Assembly: GCF_008806955.1 (NCBI RefSeq) | Contig: NZ_CP031727.1 | Span: 3,300,001 to 3,364,000 of the forward strand | DNA: 64,000 nt | DNA from: Cellvibrio sp. KY-YJ-3 | Lineage (GTDB): Bacteria > Pseudomonadota > Gammaproteobacteria > Pseudomonadales > Cellvibrionaceae | Direction: 5' to 3' | Part shown: positions 61,580-64,000 of the stretch, one piece after another | How positions within the stretch are numbered: position 1 is the first letter of the stretch | How the letters are laid out: each line of letters starts with the position of its first letter | The notes under the pieces: model-generated | What the model saw: the letters and a program-made list of their open reading frames with translations, nothing else | What the model was told of the DNA's origin: nothing | Databases searched by the model: none | Made by a program: the position numbers and the translations under genes

Positions 61580-63561
61580 CAAGTTTTATCTTTGTTACTA
61601 TCGTCTTCCATATTATCCAATGGAAACAGGTTGTCGGCCATCAGGTCATCGGGCATGGATAAATCCATTCCCCCGCCACTATCCATCGCCATCTCACCCG
61701 CACTATTACCGCCGGAATCCATTGCTGCCGGGGTGTCTTTTGCGGTGGCTTTTTTAAGGCTATCGGGTGACATATTCAAGGTCTTTTCCATCTCTTCCAG
61801 CTCTGCTTTGTGGCTCTTGCCGGCGATAACCCTGTAGGCGACAAACCCCATTACCAGCACCAAGAAATTGGCTGCAACAATCGCAATATATACCCAGGTA
61901 TTGGATGAGTCCGCGGCGGCGGGTGTATCAGTGGTTACTGGCGCTGCCTCGCTGCTAGCAGAAGACGACTCTGCACTCGCCTCACTGGCAGGCACTTGAC
62001 CAGCCAGGACGGCGGCCTCATCCGGGTAGGCAAAATCATCCAGCGCAATCGTCTCGCTCAATGGGCTGCCATCGATCTGGGCACCCGTTACCTGCATGGC
62101 GATTGTGTAACGCGCAGTTTCCGCTGGCGCGAAGGAAAATTCCCATTGGGATTGTTCAATCGCATTCAGTTCACGCTCCAGATTATTACCTTTGGAGTTT
62201 TTAATCGTTGCCATTACCTTGGTGCTTGCCACATCAACAATCTCAAGATCTGCAATCAACTTATACACATAGGTTTTTTTATCGCCCTGCTCATCAATAC
62301 GCTTTTCAACGCGGAACGCAGAATCACTCACATTGACCCGATGGATAAACTCACGCTTGAAGGTTTTACCATCAATCAGAATCTTAATATCGTGGGCACC
62401 TTGGGTAGTGAAACCCTTCAGCTGATCAGAGAAGACACCATTGGCCGCAGCCGGTTTGTTCAAGGTATGGGTTTTGGTTTCCTTGCTTGCTGCGGGAGTC
62501 ACGAACGCCTCACCGGTCAACAAACTCAAAAAATCGGTATTAGTGAGCGTTTCATTATTGGCAATAAACGAATAGGCGATATCAATAGTTTCATTGAGTT
62601 TGATATTGCTTTTAAGCGGCTGCACCACCAACTGTAAATTACTCACCACAGTCACGCGGCTCCCCGGTGCCATGTCAGTTTTTACTTTCCATTGGCCAGC
62701 CACAGGTTGCTGCACAGTGATAAGGTCATATTTGTCGGTGCGATACCAATTAACATTGTTAGCAGGGTCAGTCGCGGAATACTCTTTACCGTCAGGCGCA
62801 ATAATCACCGTAGCGGGAACTTCGGCGCGCCGAAAAATCAGCGCGGTAAACTCTTGAATGCTGTTATCGACTAAAAAACCATTTTCATCCAACGGAACCC
62901 GTTCGGCAGGCACGGCCTGATCAAAAATACGCAGGAAGGTCGCCATCAACTCATCGGCGGTATCGGCCACCTCAAAAATGCCGTCGGTGGCGATGGACAG
63001 TTTCTTCATCAGCTCTTGATCAGCATCAGCAGAAAGCGCAATGGTATGGATACGGTAATCAGAAGCTTTTAAGCGCGGCAATAATTCGGTGAGGATGCGT
63101 TTGCGCTCGTTGAGATTAACCACCGCCTCTTTGCTGATATCGACAACACCGTCGGTAAGCAAAATAACGTTGCGCTGGTAAGCGCTGGATTCCGTTGCGT
63201 GATCTGCTGCCGCTGCCTCCAAGGCACCACCGATATTGGTAAACATCGCCACCGAGTTAATTGAGTTCGCTTTTTTTGCTCCCTCTTCGCGCCATTGGGA
63301 GTCAACTACACGGTGCGGCACCAACATATTGACCGACTGTCCAAAGGTCCAAAGCCCTGCTTTACTTTGATCCGGTAACAAACGCACGATCAAATCCACG
63401 GCGGGTTTACGTAAATTGTTGGGGTCAGTCTTTTTCATACTGCCCGATATATCAATCACCACCCGCACATCGGCCGGTTTAGGGGCAGTAATTTCACTGG
63501 CGTCACACACTGCAGAGAACAGTGTGCAACCGAGCAATAAATAATGAAGAACCTGTCGCAT
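61579..63561 (-). CDS. VWA-domain membrane protein (MIDAS)
   Basis: A 660-aa exported protein with an N-terminal VWA domain. Seen: signal peptide to about residue 21, the MIDAS motif DISGSM at about 38-43 with the later T and D (ILLTDGVVDIS), an extended middle of beta-sandwich character, and one C-terminal transmembrane helix (WVYIAIVAANFLVLVMGFVAY), followed by a cytoplasmic tail rich in Met/Asp. Bulk of the protein in the periplasm. Related to surface-bound vWA adhesins or cell-envelope-stress VWA proteins; role unknown. Coupled to the GNAT gene by stop/start overlap. Confidence 0.85.
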   Translation of the reverse strand: MRQVLHYLLLGCTLFSAVCDASEITAPKPADVRVVIDISGSMKKTDPNNLRKPAVDLIVRLLPDQSKAGLWTFGQSVNMLVPHRVVDSQWREEGAKKANSINSVAMFTNIGGALEAAAADHATESSAYQRNVILLTDGVVDISKEAVVNLNERKRILTELLPRLKASDYRIHTIALSADADQELMKKLSIATDGIFEVADTADELMATFLRIFDQAVPAERVPLDENGFLVDNSIQEFTALIFRRAEVPATVIIAPDGKEYSATDPANNVNWYRTDKYDLITVQQPVAGQWKVKTDMAPGSRVTVVSNLQLVVQPLKSNIKLNETIDIAYSFIANNETLTNTDFLSLLTGEAFVTPAASKETKTHTLNKPAAANGVFSDQLKGFTTQGAHDIKILIDGKTFKREFIHRVNVSDSAFRVEKRIDEQGDKKTYVYKLIADLEIVDVASTKVMATIKNSKGNNLERELNAIEQSQWEFSFAPAETARYTIAMQVTGAQIDGSPLSETIALDDFAYPDEAAVLAGQVPASEASAESSSASSEAAPVTTDTPAAADSSNTWVYIAIVAANFLVLVMGFVAYRVIAGKSHKAELEEMEKTLNMSPDSLKKATAKDTPAAMDSGGNSAGEMAMDSGGGMDLSMPDDLMADNLFPLDNMEDDSNKDKT

Positions 63562-63731
63562 GGGTATTTCCACCAAAACAAAAAGCTAAGAGCGCCGATA
63601 TTGAGAATGCCAAGATAAAGTGCCGTTTACTGGCCATATTGCCATTAGTTATAGCAGCTCCACCCCGATTCGCCATTTATGAAAAAATCCATTCACTGAA
63701 AACATTCAAAAAATGCAAACAACAGAATGCA

Positions 63732-63757
63732 AAAAGCCAGCACTCAGGCTGGCTTTT
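63732..63757 (-). terminator. Terminator after the right-edge gene
   Basis: AAAAGCCAGC (63732-63741), loop ACTCAG, GCTGGCTTTT (63748-63757), a perfect ten-base stem between the partial gene's stop (63796) and the VWA gene start. Confidence 0.8.
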
Positions 63758-63795
63758 AAACAACGATTGCTAGCGAAAAGCTAATATATGATCAA

Positions 63796-64000
63796 TTAGC
63801 GAATAGCTCTGATGGGCTCTTCGTTTAATAACTCATCCCGTGCGATGCGCTCCTCACGGCTCAAACCGCGACTACTATTGGCACGGCGCGCCTGGGGGCT
63901 GTAATCAAAATCAGGTTCATCGTCCTCAACATAGGCCTGATTGCGATTTTGCCGGGTTGACTGACGGCGACGCGGTTCAGGGATCTCGTGAGTAGCCCCG
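63796..64000 (-). CDS. C-terminus of an unknown protein (partial, gene start outside window)
   Basis: The last ~67 residues of a minus-strand gene, ending at a TAA (63796-63798). Seen: an Arg/Asp/Glu-rich tail with ARDELLNEEPIRAIR at the end and RRRQSTRQNRNQAY further up, low-complexity and hydrophilic. I do not recognise a family. Probably a disordered C-terminus of a larger protein beyond the window. Confidence 0.6.
   Translation of the reverse strand, partial: GATHEIPEPRRRQSTRQNRNQAYVEDDEPDFDYSPQARRANSSRGLSREERIARDELLNEEPIRAIR

Overview
The window reads as a chromosome segment of a free-living, polymer-degrading gammaproteobacterium, most likely Cellvibrio or a close relative in the Cellvibrionales. 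The basis is the mix of several TonB-dependent receptors, a SapC / tryptophan-halogenase-like / DUF6445 / cupin cluster, the mutS-fdxA pair, HrpA, MlaA and a bufferin-type RiPP operon. This is inferred from gene content only.

Bases 1-10700 (minus strand) are an iron locus. A FecI-FecR pair and a FecA-type receptor with a signalling domain lie upstream of sbnB-like, MFS exporter and sbnA-like genes and two IucA/IucC-type NIS synthetases, the last cut by the window edge. SbnA plus SbnB make L-2,3-diaminopropionate, so the product is probably a citrate/diaminopropionate carboxylate siderophore. Strong Fur-box matches precede fecI and sbnB. Bases 10795-12939 hold a tannase/feruloyl-esterase-family enzyme and a divergent Dabb protein. 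Bases 13011-19459 hold a probable sugar-oxidation operon (ThuA/PVC-type propeller/dicytochrome fusion, Gfo/Idh/MocA protein, TIM-barrel isomerase) with a divergent PAS-AraC regulator.

Bases ~19788-34660 are a ~14.9 kb integrative mobilizable element inserted in the 5' end of mutS. The native first codons of mutS are stranded at the left end, and the right end supplies a replacement promoter, start codon and N-terminus. The element carries a degraded IS21-family remnant, a four-gene cargo operon (4-TM protein, ComEC-like metallo-beta-lactamase protein, E2-E1 ubiquitin-transfer-like fusion, JAB/JAMM peptidase), a MobF relaxase, a small relaxosome-type protein, an oriT-like region, a TrwB/TraD coupling protein, an AlpA-like DNA-binding protein, a 546-aa unknown zinc-motif protein and a tyrosine integrase. 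No type IV secretion genes are present, so it must use a helper conjugation system. The cargo operon has the conjugation and deconjugation parts seen in type II CBASS but no CD-NTase and no recognisable ubiquitin-like protein. It is the best candidate here for an undescribed, probably anti-phage, system.

Bases 34628-64000 return to ordinary chromosome: mutS, fdxA, a PilZ protein, MlaA, a lipoprotein / TonB receptor / TonB-like set, a small periplasmic protein, a porin, a bufferin operon (EGKCG-repeat precursor, DUF692 MNIO enzyme, DUF2063 partner), hrpA, the cupin / DUF6445 / halogenase-like / SapC / TonB-receptor cluster, Dps, a GNAT acetyltransferase coupled to a VWA membrane protein, and the C-terminus of an unknown gene. 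No tRNA, rRNA or CRISPR array was seen.
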